Of a DNA stretch of 64,000 nt, positions 8,715 to 17,708 are shown in pieces. Both the position numbers and the translations under genes were made by a program. Below the pieces are notes generated by a model that had not been told where the DNA came from, searched no databases, and was given only the letters and a program-made list of their open reading frames with translations. Numbering within the stretch: position 1 is the stretch's first letter; each line of letters begins with the position of its first letter. Location of the stretch: contig JACPYS010000032.1 of NCBI GenBank assembly GCA_016195915.1, forward strand, positions 1-64,000, read 5' to 3'. Source of the DNA: Betaproteobacteria bacterium. Its GTDB lineage: Bacteria; Pseudomonadota; Gammaproteobacteria; Burkholderiales; SG8-39.

Positions 8715-9368
8715 CTACGCTTTCTTGCGCCTGCTGAATCCGAGTCCGGCTAGGCCAAGAGCCAGAAGGCCGAGCGACATGGGTTCGGGGACTGTTTGCC
8801 CAATCTGAATGGTGAGGGTCTCGCCGGTTGTAGCGTCTGTTATCGAGTGCGCGCCGAGCTGGAGTCCGAGTGCCGCCAATGTGGTTCCGGTGTACGTCCA
8901 CTGCTGGTCCGTCGTCCAAGTCGAGTTGACGATATCGGATGTCCTAATCGACAGACCCGGGACGAGTACCTGCCCCAAAAACGCATATGTAGCGAAGGGT
9001 TTAGTGCCTGCGATGCTGCTGGGCGAAAAATTTGCGATCGGGAAGATGCTGACCGAATTCGCCCAGGTTGACAGGTCGGTACCGGCGTGGAAAGTATAGG
9101 TGGTGTCGTTTTGCCCCATTGAGGTGCCCCCCAAGAGGTTATAGCCACGGGAATCCTGGTAGAAACCGGTACCACCCCAACCGTCCGTACCCTGATGCAC
9201 GAGGTTGTTCAGGTTTACTGTTCCGGAGGACGTCATGACCACCGAACCGGCGACTTGATTGAAGGCGAAGATCGCGTTGGCGTGGCCAAGCGTTGGCGTG
9301 AACGCGAGGAATAAAGCGGTCAGTGGAACTGACATTAACCCCTTCAAAACGATTCTCTGGAATTTCAT
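8715..9368 (-). CDS. PEP-CTERM sorting-domain secreted protein
   Basis: 217 residues with an N-terminal signal peptide (through about residue 31, LGHANA). The rest is a Ser/Thr/Asn/Gly-rich extracellular domain without a recognised enzyme fold. Residues 193-217 form a PEP-CTERM tail: VPEP, a hydrophobic helix and RRKKA. Such proteins are processed by exosortase (XrtA/EpsH) during export and often contribute to extracellular polysaccharide or floc matrix. A strong ribosome binding site (GGAGGTGA) precedes the ATG. The gene is AT-richer than its neighbours and stands alone between a sigma-54 promoter and a terminator. No exosortase gene is in the window. Confidence 0.88.
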   Translation of the reverse strand: MKFQRIVLKGLMSVPLTALFLAFTPTLGHANAIFAFNQVAGSVVMTSSGTVNLNNLVHQGTDGWGGTGFYQDSRGYNLLGGTSMGQNDTTYTFHAGTDLSTWANSVSIFPIANFSPSSIAGTKPFATYAFLGQVLVPGLSIRTSDIVNSTWTTDQQWTYTGTTLAALGLQLGAHSITDATTGETLTIQIGQTVPEPMSLGLLALGLAGLGFSRRKKA

Positions 9369-9413
9369 TAGTCACCTCCGCATTCCCCTGGAACAGGGAT
9401 CTACCCTTTATTA

Positions 9414-9429
9414 TGCAATTAGCGTGCCA
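9414..9429 (-). promoter_or_regulatory. Sigma-54 (-24/-12) promoter of PEP-CTERM gene
   Basis: Read on the minus strand, TGGCACGCTAATTGCA matches the sigma-54 consensus TGGCACG-N4-TTGCA at every defined position. It lies 46 bases upstream of the ATG. Just upstream on the same strand is an ACAG-AGGA-CTGT palindrome (about 9459-9470) that could be an enhancer-binding site. PEP-CTERM genes are known to be RpoN/PrsK-PrsR controlled in floc-forming betaproteobacteria. Confidence 0.85.
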
Positions 9430-9654
9430 GCATTGGAAAAGTTCCCTGTAATCTACACAGTCCTCTGTAAATAAAGGAGAAATATCTCAGCCGACTAAAC
9501 CTGGAACCGGGCAGCCACGTCCACTGGCCGTATGCCTGTAAGATTTTCCGACAAAAAGAACTTGCCGATTCGAGCGTGAATTCGCCTCTGAACTTGCACC
9601 TCGTGGCAACGGAAAACGCGGTCGGCGGCCGTACGGCGGCTGATCAACCGCCGG

Positions 9655-10449
9655 CTATTTCCTGATCCGGTATTTCCAGAAATCGGGCTTGCGCTTTTCC
9701 AGAAAGGCTCTCACCCCTTCCTGTGCCTCGTCGCTCTCCATGTACCAGTTCAGCGCCTGAGTACCCAAGTCCCAGTAACCCTGGATGTGCTCCGCGTCCG
9801 CCTGGAAGTGCCTCTTCACCGCCTCCAGGGCGCTGGGGCTGAGGCTCAGGATCTCTTCGCACCACTGATCGACGTGCGCTTCGAGTTGATCGTCGGCGAC
9901 CACCTTGTTCACCAATCCCATCGCCAGGGCCTCGTGCGCCGAGTAGCGCCGGCAAAGGAACCACATCTCGCGCGCCTTCTTTTCGCCGACGACGCGCGCC
10001 ATGTAGGCAAACCCCCAGGGGTTGTAGCTGCCCATGCGCGGTCCGTTCTGGCCGAACATCGCCGTTTCGGACGCGATGCTGAGGTCGCACTGCGCAGCCA
10101 TCACGTTGGCGCCGCCGACGCACCAGCCTCGGATCATGGCGATGGTCGGCTTGGCGACTTTCCTGATGGTTTCGTAGATGTTGGCGTCGAAACCGATCAC
10201 GCGGCTTTCCTCGCCCGGCGGAACCTGATAGCCGCGCACGTCCCCGCCCGAACTGAAGGCGCGCTTGCCCGCGCCGGTGATCACGAGCACGCCGATGTTC
10301 GAATCCGTAGAGGCATCCCCGCAGGCGAGGCAAAACTCCTCGTAGGTCTGCTTGCGAAAAGCGTTGAGCACCTCGGGCCGGTTGATGGTGATTTGTGCGC
10401 GATGGCCGGCCTTCGTATAGATGATGTCCTGAAACCGCGCGTCTGACAT
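9655..10449 (-). CDS. Enoyl-CoA hydratase family, BadI/DHNA-CoA synthase-like ring hydrolase
   Basis: 264 residues from the ATG at 10449 (MSDARFQDIIYTK). It has the crotonase oxyanion elements SSGGDVRGY and RGWCVGGANVMAAQCDLSI. The long GQNGPRMGSYNP block, ARVVGEKKAREMWF, RYSAHEALAMGLVN and the tail EGVRAFLEKRKPDFWKY are shared with 2-ketocyclohexanecarboxyl-CoA hydrolase (BadI) and DHNA-CoA synthase. BadI opens the alicyclic ring by hydrolytic C-C cleavage to pimeloyl-CoA. It is the last gene of the benzoyl-CoA reductase-like operon, 28 bases after the second ATPase subunit. Ring cleavage is inferred from similarity and context. Confidence 0.8.
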   Translation of the reverse strand: MSDARFQDIIYTKAGHRAQITINRPEVLNAFRKQTYEEFCLACGDASTDSNIGVLVITGAGKRAFSSGGDVRGYQVPPGEESRVIGFDANIYETIRKVAKPTIAMIRGWCVGGANVMAAQCDLSIASETAMFGQNGPRMGSYNPWGFAYMARVVGEKKAREMWFLCRRYSAHEALAMGLVNKVVADDQLEAHVDQWCEEILSLSPSALEAVKRHFQADAEHIQGYWDLGTQALNWYMESDEAQEGVRAFLEKRKPDFWKYRIRK

Positions 10450-10477
10450 TGTTTCCCCTATCTGCGCGCGGGCAGGG

Positions 10478-11317
10478 TCAAACGGGCGCCGCGGCCAGGA
10501 CGGTCCTGGTGCTCGCGGACCAGGAGGCCTTGGTCCGCAGCCGCAGTTGCCCCAGGATCGCGCAGCCAAGTGCCGAGGTGTACTGGGGCAGATCGCCCTC
10601 GGCGACATTCACTTCGATCTTGAGGTTCTCGGAGATGGCCTGGGCGATGCGGCCCCAGCGCAGGATGCCGCCGACCAGCGTCAACTCCTCCTCGATCTTG
10701 ACGCGCCTCAGCAACTGCACGGAACGTCCCATCAGCGACATGCCGGCGCCGAGCATGATGTTGTCCGGCGAAACGCTGTTGCTCAGGTGGTTGATGACTT
10801 CGGATTCGGCGAACACGGTGCATACGCCGGAGATGGACACCGCCTCGATGGCATTCTCGAGCAATCCGTCGATGTCCTCGGTGTCGAATCCCATGTAACG
10901 GACTGTCTTCTCGAGGAACATGCCGGTGCCGGATGCGCATTTGTCGTTCAGGCGGAAGGTGCGAACCTTCTTCGCCGCGTCGATGCGGCTCGCCTTCATC
11001 GTCTGGCCGCCGATATCCAGGATCGTCCTGGTGCCCGGGAACTGGTACGTCGCACCGCGTGCCGCGGCGGTCAGGTCGGTCACCTGCAGGTCACGGTCCG
11101 CAAACTGATGGCGTCCAAAACCGGTCGTGATGCAGTAGCCGATGTCGCCGGTCCCGATACCCGCCGCGCGGGCGGTTTCCTGTTTCACTTCGGCGGCGAC
11201 CTCCTGCAAGCGCGAGCCGCTCGGCTTCATGTGGCGCGCGACGATCCGCTCGTCCGAATCCAGGATGACGCCCTTCGTGTAGGTGGAGCCGATATCCAGT
11301 CCGATGGTGTAGCTCAT
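10478..11317 (-). CDS. BadF/BadG/BcrA/HgdC-type ATPase subunit of benzoyl-CoA reductase
   Basis: 279 residues. The ASKHA phosphate loops are [15 protein letters not shown] and [12 protein letters not shown]. The bridging [4Fe-4S] cysteines are in NDKCASGTG and [11 protein letters not shown]. The protein lacks the extra N-terminal domain of some BcrA proteins, so both ATPases here are short (about 30 kDa), as in the Azoarcus bzd type. The paired ATPases couple ATP hydrolysis to low-potential electron transfer into the catalytic subunits for dearomatisation. It starts 3 bases after the preceding ATPase. Confidence 0.88.
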   Translation of the reverse strand: MSYTIGLDIGSTYTKGVILDSDERIVARHMKPSGSRLQEVAAEVKQETARAAGIGTGDIGYCITTGFGRHQFADRDLQVTDLTAAARGATYQFPGTRTILDIGGQTMKASRIDAAKKVRTFRLNDKCASGTGMFLEKTVRYMGFDTEDIDGLLENAIEAVSISGVCTVFAESEVINHLSNSVSPDNIMLGAGMSLMGRSVQLLRRVKIEEELTLVGGILRWGRIAQAISENLKIEVNVAEGDLPQYTSALGCAILGQLRLRTKASWSASTRTVLAAAPV

Positions 11318-11320
11318 TGC

Positions 11321-12130
11321 TCAGGCCTCCACCCGGACGGCAACCTCTCCGGCCTTCAGCGCGTCCATCGCGAACAGCGCGGCGCCGAGCGCCCCCATGT
11401 AGTGACTTTCATTGCTCACGTTGAGCTTCTTGTCGATGGCCTCTTCCAACGCCTTGATCATGCCGGGGTTGTTGGCGACGCCGCCGGCGAAGGTGATCTC
11501 GTCCAGCAGTCCGACGCGCCGAAGCAGTCCGAAGGAGCGCGTCGCAATCGACTTGTGCACGCCCCACAGGATGTCTTCCACCGACTTGCCTTTCCCCAGC
11601 CATGAAAGAACTTCGGATTCCGCAAATACCGTGCAGGTAGTGCTGATCTTGACCGGCTTGCTCGACCGGAGCGAGGTCGGCCCGAGGTCGTCCAGCGTCA
11701 TCCCCAACGCCTTTGCCGCCGCACCCAGGAAACGGCCGGTACCGGCGGCGCATTTGTCGTTCATGCAAAAGTCGACGATCTCGCCGTCCTCGCTGACGCG
11801 GATCGCCTTGCTGTCCTGCCCGCCCATGTCGATGACCGTCCGCGTACCGGGAAACATGTGCGCCGCGCCGCGGCCGTGGCAGCTGATTTCGGTGACCTGC
11901 TTGTCGCCGAAAGTGACCTTGTAGCGGCCGTATCCCGTGCCCACCACATAGCCGACCGAATCCTCAGCGATATTTCCCGCGGCGAGCGCTCCGCCGTACA
12001 CCTTCTTCGCCGCCTCGATCACGTTGGCGCCGGTATCGGTGAGGAACCGCGCCACGATCCTGCAGTTTTCGTCGATGATGACGGCCTTGGTCTGGGTCGA
12101 GCCTACGTCAACACCGCCAGCGTAATTCAT
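11321..12130 (-). CDS. BadF/BadG/BcrA/HgdC-type ATPase subunit of benzoyl-CoA reductase (second copy)
   Basis: 269 residues. Phosphate-binding loops are [16 protein letters not shown] and [12 protein letters not shown]; cluster cysteines are in [13 protein letters not shown] and [12 protein letters not shown]. It is paralogous to the next downstream gene. Having two different ATPase subunits is characteristic of class I benzoyl-CoA reductase (a heterodimeric activator), whereas simple 2-hydroxyacyl-CoA dehydratases use one homodimeric activator. It lies 21 bases after the BcrC-like gene in the same operon. Confidence 0.88.
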   Translation of the reverse strand: MNYAGGVDVGSTQTKAVIIDENCRIVARFLTDTGANVIEAAKKVYGGALAAGNIAEDSVGYVVGTGYGRYKVTFGDKQVTEISCHGRGAAHMFPGTRTVIDMGGQDSKAIRVSEDGEIVDFCMNDKCAAGTGRFLGAAAKALGMTLDDLGPTSLRSSKPVKISTTCTVFAESEVLSWLGKGKSVEDILWGVHKSIATRSFGLLRRVGLLDEITFAGGVANNPGMIKALEEAIDKKLNVSNESHYMGALGAALFAMDALKAGEVAVRVEA

Positions 12131-12151
12131 CGCATCAGCTCCGTTCGTCCA

Positions 12152-13330
12152 TCAGGCAAACATGACGTTTTCAAGGAAGGTCTCCATCTGTATCGAGATG
12201 TCGTCGAAGGTGGTCTGGTTTTCCTCGAACTCCGAGACGAAATACGGGATGCCCTCGTGGTCGAGTGCCTTCGAGTACGCAACCTGCTCGTCGAGCCCGG
12301 GCTCGCACATCTTCGCGGCGGCGAGGATCACCGCTTCGGCCTTCGCTTCCCGGACGCGCTTGAGCAGCATCTTTTCGCGCGGCTTGCTGTTGTCGTGCTG
12401 CACCGGGCTGTAGGACGACTTGTCCATGTACGCGGCCGCGAGGTTCGCAAGCGGGTCGCCCTCGGTGCTCACGTCCTCGAGGATCCAGCGCAGGCCGATG
12501 AACACGTCGTCGTCCACGACGAAGCACGAGCGCGAAATCGCCTGCAGCAGGTCGTACGGCGGCACCTCGCAGAAGCCGCCCTCGAACACGACGCGGATCT
12601 TGTCCTGCTCGCGCGCCGCTCGCGAGCCGATCATCGCCAGCACGGTTTCGAGCATCCGGTTGAACTCCTCGCGCGGCAGGATGCCGGCCATCGCCATCAA
12701 CACCATCGATTCGTCCGCGCCCAGCGTCCACGGCCTGTCGCGCCGGATCCGGTACAACTCGCGCATCAGGCGGCGTGACCGATTGTAGATTTCGAGCGAA
12801 GCCTTAAGATTCGCGTCGGTGAGCCTGGCGCCGCCCGCCGCCTCGATGTCGCCAGCGAGACGCCGGTACTCGTCGCGGAGAAAAGCGTAGGCCGACGCCG
12901 AGTTCGGATTCTGCGGAAGATGCAGCACCTGGGATTTATACGGAAAATTGCGTCCCCAGATGCCCGCCAGGTTGCGCGCGCCGTCGCAGATCGGGTGGGT
13001 CACGAACAGGTCCAGTTCGATGTGCTTGCACAGGGCGAGATCGAGCGAGGTCTTGAGGATCGAGCACAGATACGACCCGAAATGCTGGCTCGCTTCGACG
13101 CCGTCCGCCTGGCCGCCGCGTATCTTCACCGGCAGCATGCCGCAGGCGTGCGCGATCTCCTCGGGGAAGTACACCTGGAAGTGCCCGAGAACCTTGCCTC
13201 CCGCGGCGCGCCACTTCTTGACGATCGGATAGGTCGGATCCTCCAGCTGCTCGCGGCACAGAGCGAAGATCTCGTCGAGGCGCCGGCCTTCCCATTCGCT
13301 GAACAACGCGGTTGCGTCCGTCATGGTCAT
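12152..13330 (-). CDS. bcrC: Benzoyl-CoA reductase catalytic subunit, BcrC/BzdN-like (HgdB family)
   Basis: 392 residues, close to the usual size of BcrC/BadD. Conserved cysteine-containing blocks of the 2-hydroxyacyl-CoA dehydratase D-component fold are visible: [45 protein letters not shown] and [10 protein letters not shown]. With the adjacent BcrB-like subunit it should bind the Fe-S clusters and the acyl-CoA at the site of two-electron ring reduction. It lies 24 bases after the BcrB-like gene. Tandem ATGs (13330 and 13324) make the start uncertain by two codons. The actual aromatic substrate cannot be read from the sequence. Confidence 0.85.
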   Translation of the reverse strand: MTMTDATALFSEWEGRRLDEIFALCREQLEDPTYPIVKKWRAAGGKVLGHFQVYFPEEIAHACGMLPVKIRGGQADGVEASQHFGSYLCSILKTSLDLALCKHIELDLFVTHPICDGARNLAGIWGRNFPYKSQVLHLPQNPNSASAYAFLRDEYRRLAGDIEAAGGARLTDANLKASLEIYNRSRRLMRELYRIRRDRPWTLGADESMVLMAMAGILPREEFNRMLETVLAMIGSRAAREQDKIRVVFEGGFCEVPPYDLLQAISRSCFVVDDDVFIGLRWILEDVSTEGDPLANLAAAYMDKSSYSPVQHDNSKPREKMLLKRVREAKAEAVILAAAKMCEPGLDEQVAYSKALDHEGIPYFVSEFEENQTTFDDISIQMETFLENVMFA

Positions 13331-13354
13331 TTCCTTGTGCGCGAGCGCACGGGC

Positions 13355-14719
13355 TCAGTGACTCGCCGCGAGCTTCTGCCTGCGGCCGATCAATCCTTCG
13401 AAAAAGGCGTCGGCCCGATTCTTCATCTGCGCCTTGGATACGGCCCTCGGATCGACGATGTCCGACTCGAGCATCAGCGTCGGCAGCCCCAGGGATTCCG
13501 AGGTGTGAATGCGCCGGTCGGCCAGGCCCGAGGAGGCCGTGCGGCAGCTCTTGACGCCGTGATAGACGATGCCGTCGAGATTGAAGGACGAGGTCCTGGA
13601 CTCGATTTCCGGGATATCGAACAGGAGTCCCGTCTGGGTCGAGCGCACCGTCAGCAGCGTTCCCTCGGCGAAGCTCTCGATCGGGTTCGCCAGGTCGAAC
13701 TCGAAACCCAGGGCCGTGCCGCCGGAAGCGAACTTGAGATAGCTCGACGCGACGAAGATTCCGCCCCAATCGGAGAAGAATTCGTTGAAACCGCGGAAAA
13801 TCGGGTAACACGGAACGCCGATGAACCCGAGGCGGAAGCGCTGTTCGACGGGCACGTCCTTGCCGTCCTTGCGCATGAACGCGCCGATCCCGTGCTCCGA
13901 TCGGTACGCCATTTCCTCGTACAGTTCCTCGAAATATTTCGCCCCTTCCTCGGTGGCGCGATAGCAGTTGGCCATGCCGAGGTAGGCGAGCCCGTCGGTG
14001 AGCGCGCTGAACACCGCCGGCGACCCGGTGTTCAGCAGGAGCAATTTCTTCCAGAAATGGCTCATCGTGTTGGCGTGACGCAGGTGCTCGCGGAACTTGT
14101 CGATGTCGAACTTCTTTCCGGTCGCGCGCTCGCAGGCCGCGATCAGTTCCTTGATCTGGCCGACGACGTAGGCGTGCTCGAACGTGAACTCCTTGTCGCC
14201 GCGCAGGCTCTCGGCGCGCGCCGCGCGCATGTTCGGCACGTCGATGGTGACGATCGGGGCGCCGTGCAGCCGCTGCCAGATCTCGGCCCACTTGAAATAG
14301 GTGTTGCAGGCGTTGGTGGTGACGACCAGCGAGGGCTTCGGGATCAGGCCCATCGGATGCTCGCCGCCTCGCAGGTGCATCGCGACGTCCGCCTTCAGAT
14401 AGCCGCAGATGTCGGGCGAGTAGCCATAGTCCTCCGATTCCCTCAGGTACTCTTCGGCGGTGCCGCGCACCGCCAGCTGCAGCGCGGTGATCTCCGGATA
14501 GACGATCGGCAGGTCGAACGCGCGCAGCACTTCGTTCATGTTGCCCATCACGAACACGTAGGCCGCGCCCTTCCCGGCGCGCGCGGCTTCGGTCAGCGAC
14601 GAGAACCATTTCCGCGTCAAACGCGCCGATTCCCGGGCACCGCGCCCGACGAGATCGACGCCGTGATGCGCGGCGCCCTCATGCGGGGCACCGGGCTGCT
14701 GCAAGAGTGTCGCGACCAT
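13355..14719 (-). CDS. bcrB: Benzoyl-CoA reductase catalytic subunit, BcrB/BzdO-like (HgdB family)
   Basis: 454 residues from the ATG at 14719, preceded by GGAGGG at good spacing. The open frame continues 27 codons upstream but would run through the operator at 14749-14766. HgdB-family features are SPDICGYLKAD, VVTTNACNTYFKW, GVPCYPIFRGFNEFF and a C-terminal HGVKSCRTASSGLADRR block. It is the first gene of the operon bcrB-bcrC-ATPase-ATPase-badI-like. Class I enzymes need a ferredoxin donor; none is encoded in the window. Confidence 0.85.
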   Translation of the reverse strand: MVATLLQQPGAPHEGAAHHGVDLVGRGARESARLTRKWFSSLTEAARAGKGAAYVFVMGNMNEVLRAFDLPIVYPEITALQLAVRGTAEEYLRESEDYGYSPDICGYLKADVAMHLRGGEHPMGLIPKPSLVVTTNACNTYFKWAEIWQRLHGAPIVTIDVPNMRAARAESLRGDKEFTFEHAYVVGQIKELIAACERATGKKFDIDKFREHLRHANTMSHFWKKLLLLNTGSPAVFSALTDGLAYLGMANCYRATEEGAKYFEELYEEMAYRSEHGIGAFMRKDGKDVPVEQRFRLGFIGVPCYPIFRGFNEFFSDWGGIFVASSYLKFASGGTALGFEFDLANPIESFAEGTLLTVRSTQTGLLFDIPEIESRTSSFNLDGIVYHGVKSCRTASSGLADRRIHTSESLGLPTLMLESDIVDPRAVSKAQMKNRADAFFEGLIGRRQKLAASH

Positions 14720-14748
14720 GACTTGCCCTCCATTCGAATCTGTGGACG

Positions 14749-14766
14749 TGACTGACTGGTCAGTCC
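14749..14766. promoter_or_regulatory. Putative TetR-type operator upstream of the reductase operon
   Basis: TGACTGAC-TG-GTCAGTCC is a 7-of-8 inverted repeat (GACTGAC/GTCAGTC is perfect) located 30-47 bases upstream of the BcrB-like start. A near-identical site lies at 18557-18574, upstream of the operon that contains the TetR gene at 16718-17416, which suggests one regulator for both. Confidence 0.65.
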
Positions 14767-14849
14767 GCTCCAATTTATGCGCCGAACGGCGAAAAGTCAA
14801 TTGACGCAGGACAACACCGCTGCAACCGGTGGCGGCGAACCTTCCCCGC

Positions 14850-15437
14850 CTATTTCGCCAGGAGGCCCCGCAGGAAAAGCCGGGCGATGCGGTCGCAGAG
14901 TTCTTGCGGCTTGATCGCCCCGCCCGGCCGGTACCAGGTCTCGGTCCAGTTCAGCATCCCGACGAGCATCAGCGCATACGGCTTGAGGAGCGATGCATCA
15001 AGGCCCGGGTTGAGTTCCCTAAGCAGGCCGGCAATCAGTCGGACCACCTTGCGTTCGAGGGCCAGCAGCGGGACTTGCCGTGCCTTCCGCAGGAACCGCA
15101 GATCGTTGATCGCCACCATGTGCCGGCGCCGTGCCCGCGCCGATTTCTGCACGTAGATCCGGATGAAGCGGTGAAAGCGTTCTTCGGGCCGCGCGGCCGC
15201 CCCGAGCGCCTGTTCGATTGCCGCGATCAGCAGCATCAGGTGCTCCTCGAGCATCGCGAACAGCAGGTCGTCCTTGGTCTCGAAATAGTGATACAGCATC
15301 GACTTTGAAGCCCCGCAGGCCTTGGCGATGTCCTGCATCTTGGCGTCGGGGTAGCCGATGCGCGCGAACAGGGCCGCGGCACTGTCCAGGATGGCCTTGG
15401 TCTTGTCGTCGTAGTCGTCTGCGCGTGCGCGAGGCAT
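14850..15437 (-). CDS. TetR/AcrR family transcriptional regulator
   Basis: 195 residues from the ATG at 15437 (MPRARADDYDDKTKAIL). The N-terminal helix-turn-helix is clear: AALFARIGYPDAKMQDIAKACGASKSMLYHYFETKDDLL. The variable C-terminal ligand domain ends FLRGLLAK. It is divergent from the acyl-CoA dehydrogenase at 15527, with a palindrome lying in the shared intergenic region, so it probably represses that gene and itself. Regulators of this FadR/PaaR-like type usually sense acyl-CoA esters; the ligand here is unknown. Confidence 0.88.
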   Translation of the reverse strand: MPRARADDYDDKTKAILDSAAALFARIGYPDAKMQDIAKACGASKSMLYHYFETKDDLLFAMLEEHLMLLIAAIEQALGAAARPEERFHRFIRIYVQKSARARRRHMVAINDLRFLRKARQVPLLALERKVVRLIAGLLRELNPGLDASLLKPYALMLVGMLNWTETWYRPGGAIKPQELCDRIARLFLRGLLAK

Positions 15438-15465
15438 GAGGCGAACTCTGGTTCGAATAGCTGAA

Positions 15466-15493
15466 TAGACCAACCGACGCGTCGGACTATAAT
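15466..15493 (+). promoter_or_regulatory. Sigma-70 promoter with palindromic operator in the spacer
   Basis: There is a perfect -10 TATAAT at 15488-15493 and a -35-like TAGACC at 15466-15471 with a 16-bp spacer. The 12-bp perfect palindrome CCGACGCGTCGG (15474-15485) fills the spacer. It should drive the acyl-CoA dehydrogenase starting at 15527 and be blocked by the divergent TetR protein. Confidence 0.6.
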
Positions 15494-15526
15494 GATACAC
15501 GATCCGATTCCCGGGAAACACTGGTC

Positions 15527-16687
15527 ATGACCGAGTTCGAATTCGAGGAACCCGATACCCTCGGCGAAGACCTGCGCATGATCCGCGCGCAACTGCGCCG
15601 GTTCGTCCGCGAGGCCATCGTTCCGCAAGCCGATGAATGGGAACAAAGCGGCGAGATTTCCCGCGAGTTGTTCCTGGAATTGGGCCGCCTGGGATTTCTC
15701 GGCATGCGCCACCCCGCGGAATTCGGCGGCGGCGGCATGGGTGCCATGTCCTCGGTCGTCCTCGGCGAGGAATTGGCGCGCTCCAGCTACGGCGGCGTGG
15801 CCGCCGCGGTCACCGTGCACAGCGACATGTCGATTTCGCACATCGCCCACCGCGGCACGCTCGAGCAGAAGCGCCGTTATCTGCCGGCAGCCTGTGCCGG
15901 GGAGAAGATCGGCGCGATCTGCGTCACCGAACCGAACGCCGGTTCGGACGTCGCCGGCCTCAAAACGCGCGCGGTGCGCGACGGGGATTGCTGGGTCATC
16001 AACGGCAACAAGACGTTCATCACCAACGGCGTGCAGGCGGACATCTATGTCGTCGCGGCTCGCACGGATCCACACGCCAAGGGAAGCCGGGGGATCTCGC
16101 TGTTCATCGTGGACCGGGGTACGCCGGGCCTGACGGTCGCGCGCAAATTCGAAAAGCACGGCTGGCGCGCTTCGGACACGGCGGAGCTTTTTTTCGAAAA
16201 TCTGCGCTTGCCAGCCGATGCCCTGCTAGGTGAAGAGGGCAAGGGCTTCTACTACATCATGAGCACTTTCCAGAACGAGCGCCTGGTCGCCGGCGCGTTG
16301 AGCACCGGCCAGTGCGCGAAGGCGCTCGAACTGACCATCGACTACGTCAGGACGCGCCAAGCGTTTGGGAAGACGCTGTGGGACCAGCCGGTGGTGCGCA
16401 ACAAGATCGCGTGGATGGCCGCCAAGTCCGCCGCCGCGCGCGCGTTGGTGTACTCCTGCGCGCTGATGGTCGACGAGGGAAAGGAGCCGGTCCGCGAAGT
16501 CTCCATGCTCAAGGCCTTCGCCTGCGAAATCCTGCAGGAGGTGGTGCACGGCTGCCTGCAGTTGCACGGCGGCACCGGCTTCATCATCGGCACGCCGATC
16601 GAGCGCATGGCGCGCGACGCGAGAATCCTTACGATCGGCGGCGGAGCCACCGAAGTCATGCTCGAGGAAGTCGCCAAGCGCCTCTGA
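15527..16687 (+). CDS. Acyl-CoA dehydrogenase
   Basis: 386 residues, the standard family length. The N-terminal helical domain is followed by the FAD/substrate motif CVTEPNAGSDVAGLKTRA and WVINGNKTFITNG in the beta domain, then DYVRTRQAFGKTLWDQ and QLHGGTGFI in the C-terminal domain. At the place where many members carry the catalytic Glu (YEGT) the sequence reads TIGGGATEVM, so the base is probably contributed by another helix, as in some subfamilies. It catalyses alpha,beta-desaturation of an acyl-CoA using ETF. It is the only plus-strand gene in this part of the cluster and is divergent from its likely TetR regulator. Confidence 0.88.
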   Translation: MTEFEFEEPDTLGEDLRMIRAQLRRFVREAIVPQADEWEQSGEISRELFLELGRLGFLGMRHPAEFGGGGMGAMSSVVLGEELARSSYGGVAAAVTVHSDMSISHIAHRGTLEQKRRYLPAACAGEKIGAICVTEPNAGSDVAGLKTRAVRDGDCWVINGNKTFITNGVQADIYVVAARTDPHAKGSRGISLFIVDRGTPGLTVARKFEKHGWRASDTAELFFENLRLPADALLGEEGKGFYYIMSTFQNERLVAGALSTGQCAKALELTIDYVRTRQAFGKTLWDQPVVRNKIAWMAAKSAAARALVYSCALMVDEGKEPVREVSMLKAFACEILQEVVHGCLQLHGGTGFIIGTPIERMARDARILTIGGGATEVMLEEVAKRL

Positions 16688-16717
16688 ACGCGCAACCGCG
16701 AGGTGAAACCCCTTCGC

Positions 16718-17416
16718 TCATCGCGCCTTTGCGCGGTGCCCCTTCGTAGCCGGACCGGTACCCGCAGCTGTCATTTTCCTGCGTCCCGCCTCGGTCAGGA
16801 ACGGCGCAATGAGCAGGTTTTCTCCTTCGGCGACGTAGTCGGACAACGTGTACTCCTTGCCCAAGGCCCATTTCTTCAGGGCCCAGGTTTGACCGAACAT
16901 CAGGAACTGATAGCCCATGATGCGCACGTCGAGCGGGCGCATCAGCCCCTCCTGGATGCATGCCTCCAGACACTGCCTGAGCTGCCCGACGATTTCCGTC
17001 TCGATGGCCATGATCTGGAGGCGCTGTTCCTGGTCCAGGTCCTTGGTGGACCGGTACGCCAGGGTCACTTCCCTGGCGTGTTCCTCGGCGAGCGCGCAGT
17101 CGATGGCGAGCATTCTTCTGAGGGCGTCGAGGGGGCCCAGTTCCTCGACGAGGGCGGTGACGTTCACCTTCTTGTATTTCTCGAGGACCGCGCAGAGCGC
17201 ACGGAACAGAACGTCTTGCTTGTCCTTGAAATATCGGTAGATGAGGCCCTTTCCGACGCCGATCTGGTTCGAGATGTCCTCGATCGTCGTCGGCACGTAG
17301 CCGCGTTCCGAAAACAGGGCCACGGCCGCGTTGGCGATCTGTTCGGTGCGTCTCGCCGCGACCGACGCAGAGCGCTCCTCGGCCGATTCTTCGCTCGCAG
17401 GCACTGGTTTCGGCAT
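16718..17416 (-). CDS. TetR/AcrR family transcriptional regulator
   Basis: 232 residues from the ATG at 17416. HTH region: ALFSERGYVPTTIEDISNQIGVGKGLIYRYFKDKQDVL. The C-terminal domain includes LAYRSTKDLDQEQRLQIM, a pattern shared with TetR regulators of fatty-acid or acyl-CoA catabolism. It is third in a minus-strand operon (enoyl-CoA hydratase, small protein, tetR) whose upstream region has the 18557-18574 palindrome. It is the best candidate to bind that site and its twin at 14749. It converges with the acyl-CoA dehydrogenase on the other strand. Confidence 0.85.
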   Translation of the reverse strand: MPKPVPASEESAEERSASVAARRTEQIANAAVALFSERGYVPTTIEDISNQIGVGKGLIYRYFKDKQDVLFRALCAVLEKYKKVNVTALVEELGPLDALRRMLAIDCALAEEHAREVTLAYRSTKDLDQEQRLQIMAIETEIVGQLRQCLEACIQEGLMRPLDVRIMGYQFLMFGQTWALKKWALGKEYTLSDYVAEGENLLIAPFLTEAGRRKMTAAGTGPATKGHRAKAR

Positions 17417-17432
17417 TTCGCATCTTCCGTAA

Positions 17433-17708
17433 CTAGGACGCTCCGCCACGGTTTCCCGATGGTGGACGCCGGACATAGACGTCGCAATATTTCGCGTCGC
17501 CCTGCCCCTCCGGTTCGAAGCAGATGCCGCAACGCTCGGGCTCCACTTGGTGTTCGATGACTTCCACCTCGAAGCCGATCCTGCGGTACTCCGCGACGAT
17601 TTCCGACAGCCGCGGTTCCATCGTCGTCGTCCTGCGGGTGTACCCGCGGTCGAGCAACTCGGTCGCCGCGTTCGTGCCTAAAGTCTTATGAAATTGCAGT
17701 GTCGCCAT
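17433..17708 (-). CDS. Small conserved-looking Cys-containing protein of unknown function
   Basis: 91 residues. It contains LDRGYTRRTTT, then a helix (EIVAEYRRIGFEVEVIEH), then ERCGICFEP and AKYCDVYVRRPP. The CxxC plus a third Cys near the C-terminus could bind a metal or cluster. It overlaps the upstream enoyl-CoA hydratase by 23 bases and lies 16 bases before the TetR gene, so it is part of that operon. An internal ATG at 17621 would give a 62-residue form. I do not recognise the family. Coupling to an acyl-CoA operon suggests an accessory role, but this is inference. Confidence 0.6.
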   Translation of the reverse strand: MATLQFHKTLGTNAATELLDRGYTRRTTTMEPRLSEIVAEYRRIGFEVEVIEHQVEPERCGICFEPEGQGDAKYCDVYVRRPPSGNRGGAS

